From Pachyseris speciosa (Eukaryota; Cnidaria; Anthozoa; Scleractinia; Pachyseridae), in the NCBI GenBank assembly GCA_016490735.1, contig JAEMWC010000038.1:1110001-1174000 (forward strand): DNA of 64,000 nt, written 5' to 3'. The notes under the pieces were generated by a model. The model had not been told where the DNA came from. It worked only from the letters and a program-made list of their open reading frames with translations, and did not search any database. The position numbers were made by a program, and so were the translations under genes. Positions 11,020 through 22,700 of the stretch are shown one piece after another; the stretch's first letter is position 1; every line of letters starts with the position of its first letter.

Positions 11020-12690
11020 CAGTTCCCGCTGAGACACCAGAAAAACTGAATTCTCACAGAGCCACAACCTAAAAGACCAAGCCTCTATGTTGCTTTTGGA
11101 AGGCCAAATTAGTGGATTAATTCATTAGTGCTGGAGGCTAGCAGTTCAAACAATGTCTAAATGCTTGTTATTCTAAGTTACTTGCCTTGGAAACACCTGG
11201 AGAGCAAAATTCTCAGAACCACAGCCTAAAGAGGCTACGATTCTGTTGCTTCAGGAAGGCCAAGGTAGGTTAATTAGTGCTGAAAGGCTATGGGTCCAAG
11301 CAATGTCTAGGGGCTCGTCACTGTTACTTGCCTCTGAAACACCCGGAGAACAACATTCTCACAGAGCCACAGCCTAAAGAGGCTACGATTCTATTGCTTC
11401 AGGAAGGCCAAGCTGGGTTAGTGCTGACAGGCTATGGGTCCAAGCAATGTCTAGGGACTCGTTACCGTTAATTGCCTCTGAAACACCCAGAAAACACAAT
11501 TTTCACAGAGCCACAGCCTAAAGAGGCTACGATTCTGTTGCTTCAGGAAGGCCAAGCTGGGTTAATTAGTGCTGACAGGCTATGGGTTGAAGCAATGTCT
11601 AGCAGCTCATTACTGTTACTTGCCTCTAAAACACCTGGAGAGCAGAATTCTCACAGAGCCACAGCCTAAAGAGGCTATGATTCTGTTGTTTCAGGAAGGC
11701 CAAGCTGGGTTAATTAGTGCTGACAGGCTATGGGTTGAAGCAATGTCTAGCAGCTCATTACTGTTACTTGCCTCTGAAACACCCGGAGTACAAAATTCTC
11801 ACAGAGCCACAGCCTAAAGAGGCTACAATTCTGTTGCTTCAGGAAGGCCAAGCTGGGTTAATTAGTGCTGACAGGCTATGGGTTAAAGCAATGTCTAGCA
11901 GCTCATTACTGTTACTTGCCTCTGAAACACCTGAAGTACAAAATTTTCACAGAGCCACAACCTAAAGAGGCTACGATTCTGTTGCTTCAGGAAGGCCAAG
12001 CTGGGTTAATTAGTGCTGACAGGCTATGGGTTGAAGCAATGTCTAGCAGCCCATTACTGTTACTTGCCTCTGAAACACCCGGAGAACAAAATTCTCACAG
12101 AGCCACAGCCTAAAGAGGCTACGATTCTGTTGCTTCAGGAAGGCCAAGCTGGGTTAATTAGTGCTGACAGGCTATGGGTTGAAGCAGTTTTTAGCAGCTC
12201 ATTACTGTTACTTGCCTCTGAAACACCCGGAGAACAAAATTCTCACAGAGCCACAGCCTAAAGAGGCTACGATTCTGTTGCTTCAGGAAGGCCAAGCTGG
12301 GTTAATTAGTGCTGACAGGCTATAGGTTGAAGCAATGTCTAGCAGCTCATTACTGTTACTTGCCTCTGAAACACCCGGAGAACAAAATTCTCACAGAGCC
12401 ACAACCTAAAGAGGCTACGATTCTGTTGCTTTAAGAAGGCCAAGCTGGGTTAATTAGTGCTGACAGGCTATGGATCCAAGCAATGTCTAGGGGCTCGTTA
12501 CTGTTACTGGTCTCTGAAACACCCAGAGAACAAAATTCTCACAGAGCCACAGCCTAAAGAGGCTATGATTCTGTTGCTTCAGGAAGGTCAAGCTGGATTA
12601 ATTAGTGCTGACAGGCTATGGGTTGAAGCAATGTCTAGTAGCTTATTACTGTTACTTGTCTCTGAAACATCCGGAGAACATGTGTATACA
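11020..12690. repeat. Tandem array of 148-bp units
   Basis: About eleven head-to-tail units. The phrase GAGGCTACGATTCTGTTGC recurs at a spacing of about 148 bp, and apparent ORF starts at 11569, 11717, 11865 and 12013 are exactly 148 apart. Central units are nearly identical and the edge units more divergent, as expected for unequal exchange. 148 is not a multiple of three, so the many apparent ORFs are frame-cycling artefacts. The array begins about 500 bp beyond the 3' end of the minus-strand Ulp1/transposase-like gene. Confidence 0.95.
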
Positions 12691-13047
12691 GATTGACAGG
12701 CCTGTGCATCTCTGGTATTTCAGGGCCTGTTGAGAACTGTACTACATTGTTGTATTGATCAATACACACTTACATGTGACTAGTCACGAGTTCATCAATT
12801 TACTCGGCTGCCATAACTTCTAGCTTGCAATTTGTTACATACATGAATAAGAACAGGTTAAATTTGATCAATAATAAGCAATATTCTGACTAGTGGGTCA
12901 AAATTGTTGTTAATTAGTGTATACAAATTCACTGTACTGTACAAACACAATATTGAACTGGTAAAATTAAACTGCATATTGGTTGATAAGCATTTTATGC
13001 TGTGGACTTACAATTACTGTGATATCGACTTTTTCCCAATAAGCACT

Positions 13048-13125
13048 AGGAGAAAACAATTTCTCACAGAGTTGCAGCCTAAACAGACCATGCTCCTCTG
13101 CTGCATCAGGAGGACCAATCAGTCA
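13048..13125. repeat. Isolated degenerate copy of the 148-bp unit
   Basis: The stretch with TTCTCACAGAGTTGCAGCC and a following GCATCAGGAGGACCAA matches the conserved half of the tandem unit with substitutions. It is separated from the array by about 350 bp of unrelated sequence. Confidence 0.6.
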
Positions 13126-13206
13126 CTGAAAGTAAAATAGAAAACAGGGTCAACACAAGCCCTTATTTCACAAACAATCATATTTCAACATGATAATATC
13201 ATCTAA

Positions 13207-14816
13207 TTACATTGAAGACCATTTAATTATTTGAATCATTAACTGCTTTCTCAGACATCTCATTTGTGAATATTGCCATTGAAATTGAGGCATGGCCACA
13301 GATACTCCTTTTGACAGAATGTCTCTTGCTGCCAATATAACCCCAACACCACAGCTTCCAGTCCCGTGTCCAGTTTGATAACAATCCCTTTGTGATGGCA
13401 TTCCAAACCGCTCGAAACCATCTGCAGAGGCCCAAAAGGAATTGCTAAAACAATGAGCATCAGGTCTCAGCTGACGCAACACATCAAGCACGTGTTTCAT
13501 TGTAGGCAAAACACTGGGATCTGGCCGCCACTTGTGACCATCATCAAACATTAGCTTCCTGTGAAGGAGGTCGATGACAATGATACCCCAGTGTGACTGG
13601 TTCATGTGTAAAGGGCAAAGAAGGAAATCCAACTCTTTCTCTTTGGAAGAGGAGAGTACTTCAAGAAGCTTTCTCCTGATGAATTCACTGTTTTTGGTGT
13701 TCAGCCAGGAGTGGGTTTCAGAGGGGAGATAGAGAGCCTTTGATCTACCTTGAAAATCTTGTAGAAAGCACAAGATGGACACATCAATGACAAAATTGTC
13801 CAAATATCGTTCTCCAACCAGGGTTGAGAAAGATGCTACATCAATGGACTTGTCACCAGTTCTTAAGACAGTCTTGTTCTCTCCTTGGTTCCAAAGAACA
13901 TCTTTGATTGCACAAATTTCAACCATGCTGAGGCCATCTGAATTTTCATCCAGCCATCGTTCTTCACTGCGTACGGATCCTTTTAAGGATGAGATCTTGC
14001 AGAATTTCTTCAGGATTGTTACCCCAGTTCTGGAAAATGTTCCTAACTTTGGAATGACAACTCCTGTAGGATATCCATTCCTTTGTTTCTTTCCTAGGAC
14101 TTTTTCAGCCTCTTCTACTAAACTTTCAGGAGGCCTTTCATGCAATGCAATTGGATCCGTCTCATTGAATGATCCGCACACACTAATGATGCTTGTAGAA
14201 TGAAACGGGTTGACTGATACATGAGGGACACTAATGCTAGAAAGTTGCTTCCTTGTCAAATTTGACAACATTGTAAGCCATGCACTGTTTCCACTTAACA
14301 TTGCAGAATCAGTTGAATCAGTAAGGTCTATACAAATCACTGATGGGATGTTTGAAGGAGGAATAGGTCCTTTGACTGAGGGTTCAGAACTGGGGCTAGA
14401 TTGTGCTGCTGGTACTGGGTTACTAACTGCGGGCATGGCAATGGTAGGAACATCAAGAAAATTCTCAACAGGTTCTGTTGCTAAGATAGCTGTATTTTCC
14501 CTATGTTGCTGTGAGCAGACATTTGAGTGAGGCATTAAAGACTTGGCTAATTTGCAGGAGTCCAAGCAAGTGAACCCTGTGGTGCTTTCATAATTAGTTT
14601 CCCACGTCTCATGATGATACTGAAAGAGAGGTCTGGGATCATCACTCTCCAGCACAATGGCTCCTTTACCTTGTATAAACTTGTACTGCAGTTTATCCTT
14701 TCCATACATCGAATCAAACAGCTGACTGATGGCGGTGATCCACAACTTATCTTCTTTGGACCAGGAAACAGCTTTATTGGGCCACCCACAGCCCCGAGGG
14801 AAAAATTTTGTTTTAC
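13207..14816 (-). CDS. Last exon of the above gene: linker plus Ulp1-like C48 protease domain
   Basis: This exon starts after the acceptor GCCACAG at 14817-14818, not at the apparent ATG of the longer open frame (14835): the phase-1 junction with exon 12 makes a Cys codon and continues KTKFFPRGCGW. It contributes 536 residues. The first half is low-complexity Ser/Pro-rich linker with an acidic VICIDLTDSTDS segment that resembles a SUMO-interacting motif (hydrophobic VICID followed by acids). The second half has the Ulp1 order: DNFVID (substrate-side helix), SHWGIIVID with the catalytic His, FDDG with the Asp, and then GTGSCGVGV with the nucleophile. Domain length and order fit C48 proteases, and all residues needed for catalysis appear to be present. 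Ulp1 domains also occur in MULE and CACTA transposons, so protease presence does not by itself prove host function. Confidence 0.75.
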
Positions 14817-17800
14817 CTGTGGCAAATTTAAACACAGTCAGTCAGATAATAAACACTGTGCCTATTGGCTGGATGATTTAAGTCAATGAAGGAAAAACGA
14901 CGATGATTACACTGAGTGCAAGAAAATGGCAAAAAAAGAAAGAAATCAGCTTAAAAATTTTAAACAAAACATACATGTACAGCAAATTTAAACCACAACA
15001 TATATTACACTTTATGTACTAAATTACTTCAGTGAGTAATGACTGCCCTCAATTTATATATGTTGCAGGTAGAAATTAAATTCAGGTAATTAACTCTTAA
15101 CCTTGGTTGAAAATCAATTTCCTTTGTCTCCTAGTCCTAATTATTCATAATTAGGGCTAGGAGAGAAGAGAATTGGGATTCAACGGGTCTAGTTTAATTT
15201 TTTTTATTTGAATTTAATTTTTACCTTCAACAATTACTTTACATAGATTTGCACACACAGCCTACACTATACATTTTACACCATGATACAGTTTGGAATA
15301 TTAATTTTTGCGCACCTTCTTTGATGCACTCGCTGGCTTTACGAAATTGAAACCGCAAAAACAGCATCATCTCAGATAGCCAATGGGAAATAATATGGTC
15401 CACTAAAACCAAACCAAATATAAGGCAGACATGGTGAGGTAAAGTTGGTAAGTAATACATGTAAGTACTATTTTCAATTCCAGTCTTGGGAGTTTGTTCC
15501 CATGTCATCTCCCAGCCTATAATATTGTAATAATTAATAACTTAAATGTTATGTTATTGGAAAGTTGTTTCAGCAATTCTGAAATTGTTATGACTAACTC
15601 TGTTTAAGTACTCAATCTCTTGAAGAATGCATGGTCATCTTGTAAAACATTCACTTACAGGATTGTCCAATCCCTCCTTGATCATGATTGGTTGCCCTTG
15701 AGTAAAGAGCACGGTGCACCTTGCGTGAAGCTTCAAAGCCCTGGTTGGAGTATTTGGCTAATGAACGATGAAGGCGAAGCAACATAGCAGAGTGGTCAAT
15801 GGTAAGGTGGCCATAATCACCTGTGCCAAGGGTAACTCCAAACAAGTGGCGCATGAGAAACCCCCAAAGTTTACACTGAAAATAACAAAACATTAAAGCA
15901 AAAATTAAGCACTTTCAATTGATATTACCCTCAGTATGCTTGTATCATGTACTAAAGTATTTTATTTTCAAGCTATACCTTAACATCAAATATGTCAATT
16001 TGTTCATCCTCGCTGTCTTCAAATTGGCTACTTCTGACCACTTTAGCAATTTCCTTCCACTCTTGGAATACCTACATATATACAGTTAAATGTCAGTTAG
16101 TCTATAGCAATAATTATTAGAGTTAATGTTCTCATTGAGCCTACGGGGCTACAATTAACTGACTTGGCATTGGTACATTCTCTAGTGATTGCACTACAAG
16201 GGACCAAGAATTCATCCAAAGTTAAGAATGCTTGGTCTGTTTTGAAATAATAATAAGAAATTCAAAATTGGAATGAATGATTGTGACATAAAATTATTCT
16301 TCACTGACATACCCTAAGGTAATGGGCGATTTGAAGTGAAGCCGCAAGTTCTGCCATGCCGGAATTTTCTTCCTCCTTGTGGTCCATTTTCTGACTAGCC
16401 TTTCTTTTCCGGGTCTTTTTACTTGGTTGTGGACCAATTGAAGGAGGGGGTGCTTGGTCACAAGAAAGAAATTTTTGTTCAATGTCCTCTAGTTTTCTTG
16501 ACCAAGTGATGCTTTCATTCTCAAGGAACTGCTTTAAATCTTAAGAAAAAAAAATTATTCTTCGAATCAAAATGGTATGTAAATTTGACCTAAATGAGAT
16601 ACTGTACAGCTCAGTTAAGCTCTCTCACTGTAAAAAGAGTTAACATAATAATTACTTTTCAAAGGTCCAGATGATACTCAAATAATATGGAATAATTTTC
16701 TACCATTTTACAAAAAATACTAATTAAAATGCACTCAATTTAAACTTGCACTTTATTAAACAAAGATTATTATCCTCAGAATCCTAAAAGAAAAAAATGA
16801 TGTTGTAGGAGTCCAGATTTTATTTTAAGTAGGTATTATAAGTGACATCATGCCATATCCTCTACACCAGGAAGGAAATTATTCAGTTGCTTTTAACTGA
16901 TTTGGCATTTGCTACTTACACTTAGTTTGTGACTGACCACACAAAACCTTATGACACCAATTTCCTAACTCTAAGACTTGCAAGACATGGAACTGCTCTA
17001 ATGATCATGAGCTTATTTATTTTGTACCTTTGGCATCATCTAGTTGCACTTCTTCCTGGTGTTTGCCGTAGTCCCTTTGAAATTTTCCACTTTGCAAAAT
17101 GCCATCTAGGTACTAAATTAAATGTGAACAGTTGTTACTACTAATTAAATCAGTAGCATTTCATTTTGGATACACCTTACTATAAAGTAATGTCAAGCAT
17201 TATCAGATTCCAGTACAATGGTACAATTTACTTTTCTAAATTATTTTAAATAGCAACTTTACCCCAAAGTTTCATCAATCATTGCAACAAAACCCAATTC
17301 AAATTAGGGCATGTATGAACAGTTTCGTGTTGTTTCTAATAGTTATAATTATGACTGCAACAAATTAAAAGAAGTGGTGCACACAGTCAGACAACAATCA
17401 ACATATCAGCCTGAAAATAAAATAACTCACTTCTCTTCCTGCATTTGTAAAGTTTACATAGGCAAGGACTACTTCTCTGGAAGTCCCCTTCACACCATTG
17501 TAGTAGCTAATGACTTTGTTGAGCGGAAGTGATTGGTCAATGATGTCTGCTATATTTTCCAGAATACTCCTTTCAGTATTTCCTAATTAGAGAAAAATGC
17601 ATGCAAAATGTTGGAAAACACTAATTTACCTGACAAGGTTAGATATATTACATGTTTATGCTAAAGGGTACTGTGTTTATTTCTTAAGATTGATCCTAAA
17701 AATATTTACCAGAAAATGATGCAACTGAGATGTTGTTTTTGTTGACAGCAGTCTGTTGCCCTTGACGTAGCTTCACTGTTATTCTGTCATGACCCCTTGA

Positions 17801-20800
17801 CAATTCAGGGCCATATTGGCTGATAGCTTTGTTGCATTCATCAAGTGCATTGCATCGATATGCAAATAAACCAAGGGATCCCAGCAGTTGTTCCGTGTTC
17901 CGCATTTCACTGTGAAGAGCACACAGGCAGACGCTACTTAACTCTTCCTCTAAGAGGAATGTTAGGTCATCACGTATTCCTGACCACCTTAGTAAACAAC
18001 AAAGATTTATGTTGGCGTTATTACTTAATACTATGATAAACTACATATTAAGCTCCTATCATGTTAATGACAGAAACAGACTGAGCAGCATATACAATCC
18101 TGTAAATTGACACATGCTAGCTAGATCCTAACATCATGAGATACGATAATGTGATAAATTATCATAAGGAACATGATCTGGATTGGTATTAAATGTTTCA
18201 CAATATTACAGTACAAATATACAGTCAGTTCTTTCATAACCAGCAATCAACAAGTTGCTTTATATTAGTTTATGTTCAAACTCACTTTCCAATATTTGCC
18301 TTTGACTGTAGACATGTCAGGCAGACTTCATCATATGATCCACCCCAATGCTCTTTGCAGGCCTACAGCAACAATAACCCAAATTTGGATCACTACAATG
18401 GTTAAAACGTAATTGAAATTATTCAGCATATTCCCACCTTTAGTGATTCTGGGTAATTGCTTTCAATATTTTTTTCAAATTGCAGCAAAATTGAAATTAT
18501 TCAAGTTGTTTGCAATAAGGACGGCAACTGGATGACAACAGGGGAGAAAATACTATTTTTAGCATGTTTTTATCAGAGATCTACACTTTGACCTTACATC
18601 ATGTAGCTGTGACAGTCCACATTATGGAGAACTCAAGCAACACTAGTTTTGCTGTGAATTTGCATGATCCCAAGTTGACAGATAACCAAAACAGTCACTA
18701 CACTCAGTTATACATGTACCTGAGCATTATAATATTATTGTAACATATTATTGTAAGCTTAATACCCGTAAAGCATGGCACAGGAAACAAAACTCTATGT
18801 CTATTCCACGGCCACCAAGCACAAAGGTTTGATCACCAAGTTTGACAATCAGCATATACAATGCCTTCAAGTCCAGTGTCACTGAGAAAAAAATAGCATA
18901 TATCAAATAGTGGCATAAAATAATTCCCTCAAAAAACATTAATGAGAAAATAACTCATCTTAACTGCTTCTTTATAAATAGTTTTGAAAGAATTTTCAAG
19001 TGGGTATTAACTTATACAATAATGTAGACGCAGGAAAACATTTGAAAAACCTTTAAACGTAATCTTGTAATGCTTGCCATCAACATATATGCCTTCCTTC
19101 TTAAGGACTTCCTTTTCGGCATTTAACCTGGTGATCAGTTTTTTTACCTCATTCCTAAAAAGTAAGCAGATATACAATGTACATATATATGTTGTGCCAT
19201 GCACAGGAACTGAAGCAAACATGAATGTTTGTCACACGTATACTCTCATATTTGTAATTTTGTAAACTATACAGTGCAAATAAACGTTGTTGTTATTGTT
19301 GCCAATTAATGATAATAAGAAAACACTTGTACCCTAATCTGTAACTTGGTAAATCTTGCGTTTGCATCTGCAAGCAGCTGTACTGACAAATTTACATGTA
19401 AGGTTGAGAACATAACATATTGGCAACTACAAATATTCATCATACTCATTTCTTCTCTCAATACAGTATAGCAGCAGCTTTACATTTATATGAGCTTGGT
19501 TGAAGGGTTGATGCTGATTAACTACATGATCTGCACACCTGATTAAGTTAAGGAACGACATGGCTGTATCGCCCCAGTAATTTAATGAGACATAGTCAGG
19601 AATTACCTTTTCTCTGCACAATTAGCCACCGCAATGGGAAAAACTGCCATTGCACTTTGAACTCCTTTGAGACCCTTCCCTGCAGCTCCCATTATTGGAA
19701 AAACTCCAACAGAGACTTGCTCTCTTCCTGTAGGATAAAGGGAATGAGTGTGAGTGATTAATCTACACTGGTCACTACTGGCATGATTTTCTCAATATGA
19801 TTTAAAATAACTGGAAATTTTTAATGTATGAAACTGAAACAAATAGTAATTAATTGATCAGAAAGAATGACTCAAACATCTCCCAAGTTTCCTGTCGTGT
19901 GGGTACATTTAGTCACAGGAAAAGATACAAATTATGTAACTTGCAAAGTAAACAACAAAACACCATTCGAATTACAAACACTTAAAAAAGTAGGTTAAAC
20001 ATTGAAAAAACTTGCATGAAGAAGCTAAAAATTTAAACTATCTGACAGAATTTATTGGAAGTGGAGCATTTGCACAATTTTTCTCCAGGTAAAAATAGCA
20101 TTAAGCTAATGTCTGTGAAGCTTACAGGTTTCTGACCCCAGGAATACCCTCTGCCAATAAAAGTCTGTTGATCATGAGGTAATATGAAAAAGCACAGTTA
20201 CAGTAAGTTTAACTGGTATTCCTGTGACTCATGTGTCTGACCCAATAATAAATCTTGCATAATTCTTGTGTCATACCTGCAAGAGGACGTCCATCAAGTT
20301 TAAGGTTAAACTCAAGAACCCCTGATTCAGGAATATTTTGATGCAGACGGCTTTGTCGTATCTGCCAGATTAAAGCAACTTTCAGGCTGATCCCATATCC
20401 TCGGAGTTCAGCAGCAGGGGGCTCCAGCTTGAAAAGATTTCTTGTAATAGAAAATACAAGCTCTTTCTGGGCTCGCATCTCATTGGTAGTCAGGAGGAGT
20501 GCCACATCAGTGGATTTCTAACAAAAGAGATACCATGGCAATAGGTAAGAAATAATGAAGCTATGACGACATTAATCTTCAGTGCAGTTCAAATTGAAGT
20601 GTTCTTTAAAAACTCTGTAAAACATTCTGGAGCATAAATACAAACATAACATGAATATTAACATTATCAAGCACTTCATTTCAAAATTAAGAACTGTTTG
20701 TTTTTCATCTGTCCTTCTACAACACATAATGTCAGGCTTCACAAATTGACCATCACCACACCAACGCCCCCCTCCCCACCCGTGCAACAGTTCCCCCCCC

Positions 20801-21606
20801 CTCCCCCCCCTGCCACCTCAGGGTGCAAGGCCATATTGATAATAAATGAGAAAATTCGAAAAGAAAACACTTACCCCAGTGCGACCAATGTTCAGAAAAT
20901 TTAGAAGCGTTTGCCACGATCGGTTCGGTATCATAGTCGACAGCTTCACGTACAGCTGAATCCAGTCAGGTACTCTTAAGCTTTCCAAGTACTGTTGATT
21001 AAGCTCATCGTGCAACATATTGTGTATCGCCTTCTTGATACCTTGCTTTTGAGCAACGGTGCTTAAGGCACTCGATATAGCATCTTTGATGTACTCTTGT
21101 CTCTTCTGGTCACAATAAAGAAAGCCATATCCAAAGGCCTTTCCAAGAAGGGATCCGCTCGAAGTAAACCGGTCCTGTACTTCATCCACACAATTCTTAG
21201 CGACAACTCCAGTTTGCTTCATCTTTAAACGAGGTCCCAGTGAAACATTTTCCAAGTATTCAAGTGTTTCAAACGGTGCTTTTGTCTCCACATTGCATGG
21301 TGAGGCATTATGTGGTTTCTTTAATTCCTCTGGTGAAGATGGAGGAGCAGCGGGCGCATTGGCGGGAAACTTATTTCTTCGCGCCATTTCTTCGATCGGA
21401 AAACCATTGATCATGTCATGGATGGCCTTAAATTCGATTGAGCGCAACACTTTGTTCTCATTTTGACTACTCTTCCTTAATGCCCTCGCCAAAATCCCGA
21501 AAAGTGTGGACACAACGACCATATCCTTCTTCCAAGTCGACCCAAACCACGACGGAATCACTCGTAGGCCATTGTGATCGATAAGGTCGTAGATGGAGAC
21601 TTCCAT
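13207..21606 (-). CDS. 13-exon RAG1/Transib-like RNase H core protein with C-terminal Ulp1 protease domain
   Basis: Exons, minus strand: 20875-21606, 20277-20517, 19607-19727, 19051-19154, 18766-18881, 18286-18362, 17710-17987, 17431-17582, 17028-17112, 16313-16539, 15979-16071, 15659-15875, 13207-14816. All introns are GT/AG and all phases agree, giving 1350 codons without a stop. Residues 317-324 read KLDGRPLA (first Asp 319). Residues 387-405 include YKITFKG and TLDLK (Asp 403). A C-x2-C follows at 431/434, LHSEMRN at 488-494, H-x4-H at 765/770 and GFEASRK with Glu 790. This matches the order Asp, Asp, C-x2-C, H-x4-H, Glu of RAG1, Transib and CMC transposase cores. An NLS-like KKTRKRK lies in exon 10. 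Residues of about 1170-1330 form a Ulp1-like cysteine protease (His 1223 in HW, Asp 1239, Gln 1295, Cys 1303 in SCGV). Role inferred: a transposase-derived nuclear protein with a deSUMOylase-like domain. The start is uncertain (see the 5' region entry). Individual exons could shift by a few bases. Confidence 0.8.
15127..15165. repeat. Short hairpin in intron 12
   Basis: TCTCCTAGTCCTAATTAT is followed after two bases by its near-perfect inverse, 17 of 18 pairs. No function is assigned. Confidence 0.5.
15659..20517 (-). other. Segment encoding the RNase H-like transposase core (exons 2-12)
   Basis: This sub-region of the 13-exon gene carries the presumed catalytic core. Exon 2 ends with the first acidic motif and exon 5 carries the second acidic motif and C-x2-C. 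Exon 6 adds a second pair of cysteines (C440, C452, C455). Exon 7 carries LHSEMRN, and exon 12 carries H-x4-H and the Glu motif. The distance from the second His (770) to Glu (790) is 20 residues, the same as from H942 to E962 in human RAG1. The segment before Asp 403 (a charged helix, then KITFKG) also resembles the RAG1 region before D708. The numbering of RAG1 residues is established knowledge; the homology is my inference from pattern. Confidence 0.6.
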
Positions 21607-21830
21607 GATCTCATCTTTGAGCAGGGCCCCTGCACTGAAATGTCTCGGCCTGTTAAACCACTCGCTCGACACAGCATACCAACGTTTCGATGGACAAAGG
21701 GAAGGTCCGAAAACTCGATTGAGCCGAAGAGAATACGGCGAAGGCTCATGTGTCGCCTTACTTCCCCGCGTCTATTTGAATTTCGCGCGGCACTGCTCGT
21801 GTTTATATCCCGTGGAAAATATTAACTATT
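21558..21830 (-). promoter_or_regulatory. 5' region of the 13-exon gene: TATA box, overlapping upstream ORF, start ambiguity
   Basis: On the minus strand a TATAAA lies at 21802-21807, followed by a GC-richer stretch typical of a transcription start. The first ATG (21749) opens a 63-codon ORF that ends at 21558 in a different frame. The coding frame of exon 1 is open from just after a TAG at 21772-21774 but has no ATG until 21606. Either translation starts at 21606 downstream of an overlapping upstream ORF, or a non-ATG start or an extra 5' exon is used, or this copy carries a one-base frameshift near its 5' end. The upstream open frame has gene-like content (RWYAVSSEWFNRP), which favours a longer N-terminus. 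Confidence 0.45.
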
Positions 21831-21839
21831 ATGTTTAAC

Positions 21840-22700
21840 ACGATACCGCCCAAATATGTTCAAAACTTCACCCGCGGTGACCCAATTACCGCAAATTACC
21901 TTGTCATGACAGATGTTTTGATTTTATTAACAACCGAGACCGGAAATTAGACACCATGCCCTGCTGAGAATTTCAGAATCGCATGAAGCTCGTCGTGACA
22001 AATTAAAAATCCGCTCTGGTAAAAAAAAAAACTAGACACTTTGGCAAACACAGCATACACAGATTAACTTTTTAGCTAACTACAATTGAGCTCTCGACCT
22101 TAGATATTCAGTAGTTTGCTGATATTGCCACAAATTGTGCAAGAGGTTGATCATGACAACAAGACTTTCCGGCACGGTTTGTTTACACGCCGAAGGAACA
22201 TTAGGGATCTTGACTTGTTTAATGCTTGTTTTTTTTTTGTTTTTTTTTTTCCCTCACTTGATTAAAACGTGACAAAATCCAATAACAGCACTTAAAAGTC
22301 TTAAAATACATTTGAAAGTTGAAAATTTTGCTCATCGCGGTTTTCATATGTCAAAAGGGATTTGCATGATGGAAAACCTCAATGCAGCCAAATGTCGCCA
22401 AGCGTTGATTTCCTGACTGCAAGAACGATAATTAAATTTTGGCGCAACTGTTCAAAAACCCGCTCTGGCGAAAAACGAGGTACTTTGGCAAACTCAGAAA
22501 ATGAAGACCGACTCTTTCCCTACCCTCAGTTGAGCTCCCGAACTTAGATATTCAGCAGTTTGCTAAAATAGCCACACTTTGTTAACAGGGCCATGATAAT
22601 AATGTGCTTCTGAAAGCGATCTCTTTTCATGCCGTGAGAGAAACAAGCACCTCAAAACGATTTTTGTAGTTCAAGAAGTGTTGAGAAAATTGGAGGACAA
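21840..22700. repeat. Two diverged direct repeat units upstream of the 13-exon gene
   Basis: Stretches at about 21990-22200 and 22420-22640 share an ordered set of phrases: CCGCTCTGG, ACTTTGGCAAAC, GAGCTC followed by CTTAGATATTCAG and AGTTTGCT, then a TGCCACA/AGCCACA word and a concluding CATGA. They look like an old duplication. Poly-T runs lie near 22230-22250. Confidence 0.55.

Noticed and set aside
11277..12696. Series of 60-80-codon forward ORFs with MLTGYG starts
   Set aside because: They repeat every 148 bp, which is not a multiple of three; they are frame-cycling through a satellite.
14816..14835. ATG at 14835 as start of a 542-residue Ulp1 protein
   Set aside because: A good acceptor at 14817-14818 joins exon 12 in phase, so the bases upstream are intron.
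13775..14889. Forward ORFs of 92-142 codons within the Ulp1 exon
   Set aside because: Shadows of the minus-strand coding exon.
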